13,606 bases of DNA from the NCBI GenBank assembly GCA_043747295.1, contig JAYTPK010000125.1, positions 1 to 13,606 of the forward strand, read 5' to 3'. Numbering within the stretch: position 1 is the stretch's first letter; every line of letters starts with the position of its first letter. Made by a program: the position numbers and the translations under genes. Shown here one piece after another: positions 12,022 through 13,606 of this stretch. The stretch is from JAAFIP01 sp043747295. Its GTDB lineage: Bacteria > Pseudomonadota > Gammaproteobacteria > Burkholderiales > Burkholderiaceae_C. The notes under the pieces were generated by a model that saw only the letters and a program-made list of their open reading frames with translations, was not told the DNA's origin and searched no databases.

Positions 12022-13421
12022 ATGGCCGCAACAATTTCTTGGGTTGTATCTTAGGCATCTCTTATAGAAACGCTATATTTTTTATAGCTATAAACCTAAT
12101 AAATACTTGGACTACAGCACAAAATAGCTCCCAAAATACGATTTCTGGCCCAGTACAAGCCAGTGCGCAGTCGACAGAGCAATGCATTCCTGCAAACACT
12201 TTCACGCCGCTGCCAGCTAGCTTAGTAGGCCAGCAGACTGACAGCTACGGCACCACGCGCGTGGCGCTGGGCAGCTACGAGCGCATCAGCCCTGATGGGC
12301 GCTTTGTGCTGCGCAGCTTCTCAGGCGGCAGGCTGGGCGAGGTGAGCTTGATCGAGCTGAACGCCGCGAGCCAAACCGTCGCAGCTTACGACACACCACT
12401 GTCTAACGAAGCCTTTCCAGTGCAAGGCAGTTGGCGCTACTTGGTCGATGTGAACGGTGATCACTACACTTTTAGCAGCGTGCTGAGCGGCAACACCAAG
12501 GACAAACGACGCATTCAACCGCAGTTTAACGGGGGTATGAATGGGTTTTACGCCGCCGCTTCAGAGCTGCCGCATCGCAGCGCCGACTTGGCTGGCCAAG
12601 TGCGCATTCGCTCCATGAGCTGGCCCAACGCGAATAGCAACGCTGACACGCAAGGGGAGGGCGCTTTGGTAGTCCGCACCTTGACAGTTGACACCGTGCG
12701 CCAACACATCGTGGCCGACACCGGCCCGCAGCGTCTGTGCGCCCAGCGCGTGCGCGAAGACGGCCCTATGTACGCGCTGCCCATGATCAGCGTAGACGGG
12801 CAAGAGTTTGCAGCGCTGCCGCAAACGCCCGTGCAAGGCGCGCAAACCATGCGCATCTTTGGTTTTGGTAATGACGGCCAAGGCTGCGAGCCGCGTGATA
12901 CCTTCAATTTTTCTAGCGGCAAAACTATTTTTGGATTTCCGCAAGCTGATATCAGTGCAAGCAGCGTTGGCAGAAAGTCCAATGTTCAAACAGTTGCCCA
13001 GGCCAATTCACAGCACAACGCAATCTCGGCTTCCGTAGCCTACGAATATCGATCACAGGTATGGTGGGTGATGCGCAGTTCAGGTCAAACCGGCCATGGT
13101 GCAGCCGCGCGCAGTTTTAACATTGCCCCGTACTATGCCAACCCCCGCACCCAGCTGTTGGCCAGCGCTTTTCCTGGCATTACACAAGATGGTCGCGTTA
13201 TCTACGGCGCTACGCTCAAAACCTGCTCTGAATACGGTAAGCCATGTACCGAGCAAGCAGGCTATGTCACCAGCGACCCCTACCAAAGCAACGCTTACAA
13301 AGCCTATCTGCGCGAAGCCACCGGGCCAGCCGAGGCTGCGCTGCGTAACCAGTGCATCACTCACGGCGACGTACAGCGCAGCCGCGCTGCGTTTGCCAAG
13401 TTACACGGCCTTGCGCCATAA
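12018..13421 (+). CDS. Unknown exported protein with beta-propeller-like motifs
   Basis: I do not recognise this 467-residue protein. Residues 1-34 form a signal peptide with an unusually long N-region and hydrophobic core AIFFIAINLINTW; cleavage after TTA (32-34) is plausible. The mature protein is rich in predicted strands and has blade-like pieces: YERISPDGRFVLRSF (87-101), SWRYLVDVNGDHYTFSSVL (138-156), and GITQDGRVIYGATLKTC (387-403), with SPDGR and TQDGR resembling WD40/TolB-type repeats. Six cysteines remain after cleavage (56, 241, 290, 403, 410, 446), enough for three disulfides in the periplasm or outside the cell. It overlaps the upstream gene by four bases (ATGA). No catalytic signature is seen. 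The ssrA promoter appears to lie in its last codons. Alternatives include a lectin-like or other beta-rich surface protein. Confidence 0.75.
   Translation: MNGRNNFLGCILGISYRNAIFFIAINLINTWTTAQNSSQNTISGPVQASAQSTEQCIPANTFTPLPASLVGQQTDSYGTTRVALGSYERISPDGRFVLRSFSGGRLGEVSLIELNAASQTVAAYDTPLSNEAFPVQGSWRYLVDVNGDHYTFSSVLSGNTKDKRRIQPQFNGGMNGFYAAASELPHRSADLAGQVRIRSMSWPNANSNADTQGEGALVVRTLTVDTVRQHIVADTGPQRLCAQRVREDGPMYALPMISVDGQEFAALPQTPVQGAQTMRIFGFGNDGQGCEPRDTFNFSSGKTIFGFPQADISASSVGRKSNVQTVAQANSQHNAISASVAYEYRSQVWWVMRSSGQTGHGAAARSFNIAPYYANPRTQLLASAFPGITQDGRVIYGATLKTCSEYGKPCTEQAGYVTSDPYQSNAYKAYLREATGPAEAALRNQCITHGDVQRSRAAFAKLHGLAP
12075..12120 (+). repeat. Dispersed repeat copy D, coding for a signal peptide core
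   Basis: ATATTTTTT, then ATAGCT (12084-12089), nine diverged bases, ATAAATACTTGG (12099-12110) and ACTACAGCAC. Bases 12098-12120 are identical to 10703-10725 in copy B. It is in frame at codons 20-34 of the propeller-like gene and is read as IFFIAINLINTWTTA, the same frame as copy C. Only the nine central bases differ strongly from the other copies. Confidence 0.9.
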
Positions 13422-13431
13422 GGCGTAAAAT
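13401..13431 (+). promoter_or_regulatory. Possible ssrA promoter, overlapping the end of the upstream gene
   Basis: TAAAAT (13426-13431) is a good -10 box, ten bases before the mature tmRNA 5' end at 13442. TTACAC (13401-13406) could be the -35, but the spacer is 19 bases, longer than ideal. The -35 region lies within the last codons of the preceding gene. Confidence 0.45.
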
Positions 13432-13441
13432 ACATCTTCTT

Positions 13442-13606
13442 GGGGCTGTACTGGTTTCGACGAGGACTGGACGTCTTGTAGGGCATGTCGAGCTGAATGT
13501 GCTCGTTAAACAAATTCAAAAAACCTAACTGCAAACGACGAACGTTTCGCACTCGCAGCTTAATCGCTGAGAGGCTTGCAACATCTCTCCGGTGGGATGG
13601 GCAAAG
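13442..13606 (+). ncRNA. ssrA: tmRNA, 5' part (cut by window end)
   Basis: tmRNA with SmpB rescues ribosomes stalled on broken mRNA and appends a degradation tag. The 5' end GGGGCTGTACTGGTTTCGACG is the conserved acceptor and D-arm-like region (first 20 bases 13442-13461). A first hairpin CGAGC (13489-13493) with GCTCG (13501-13505) fits pseudoknot 1. An A-rich stretch leads to the resume codon GCA at 13531, and the tag frame 13531-13563 codes ANDERFALAA followed by TAA. That tag is the form typical of Burkholderiales. The remaining pseudoknots and the 3' acceptor half are beyond the window, so a one-piece or split architecture cannot be judged. Confidence 0.95.
13531..13563 (+). other. tmRNA proteolysis tag reading frame
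   Basis: Ten sense codons from GCA to GCT, then TAA. With the alanine from charged tmRNA, the appended tag would be A-ANDERFALAA. The terminal ALAA is the usual ClpXP and ClpAP recognition end. Confidence 0.93.

Overview
The window looks like chromosomal DNA of a betaproteobacterium in the order Burkholderiales, most likely family Comamonadaceae. Three things point there: the conserved gyrA / pheA / tyrA / aroA-cmk / rpsA block, the fusion of aroA with cmk, and a tmRNA reading frame coding ANDERFALAA. The genus cannot be fixed from the sequence alone. No phage, plasmid, transposase or CRISPR signal is visible.

Layout. Bases 1-8669 lie on the minus strand and are transcribed leftwards: gyrA (8669-5976), a small exported DUF2059 protein (5896-5264), pheA (5264-4119), tyrA (4077-3208), the aroA-cmk fusion (3152-1143) and the N-terminal part of rpsA (947 to the window edge). 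The middle genes make phenylalanine, tyrosine and their precursors: AroA makes the precursor of chorismate, PheA commits chorismate to phenylalanine, and TyrA to tyrosine. serC, which in many Burkholderiales sits between gyrA and pheA, is absent here. A divergent intergenic region (8670-9057) separates this block from a plus-strand series: an OmpA-family envelope protein with its own promoter and terminator, ubiG (ubiquinone synthesis), a HAD phosphatase annotated gph that may be mupP by synteny, a thioredoxin-fold-like exported protein without CxxC, an unrecognised exported protein with beta-propeller-like motifs, and the 5' part of ssrA (tmRNA), cut by the window end.

Most interesting observation. 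A short dispersed repeat, with core ATAGCT, nine bases, then ATAAATACTTGG, occurs in intergenic positions upstream of rpsA and of the HAD phosphatase. It also occurs inside coding sequence, where it is translated in the same frame to form the hydrophobic core of the signal peptides of the two unknown exported proteins. A more diverged copy appears to do the same in the DUF2059 protein. Three of the four recognisable export signals in this window therefore seem to be built from one repeat family. A sixth, doubtful match lies in a conserved stretch of aroA.

Lesser points: an in-frame 15-bp triplication in aroA, a ubiG promoter placed so that the transcript may be leaderless, paired direct repeats and a bipartite inverted repeat upstream of ompA, and a periodic dispersed-repeat-like element between ompA and ubiG.
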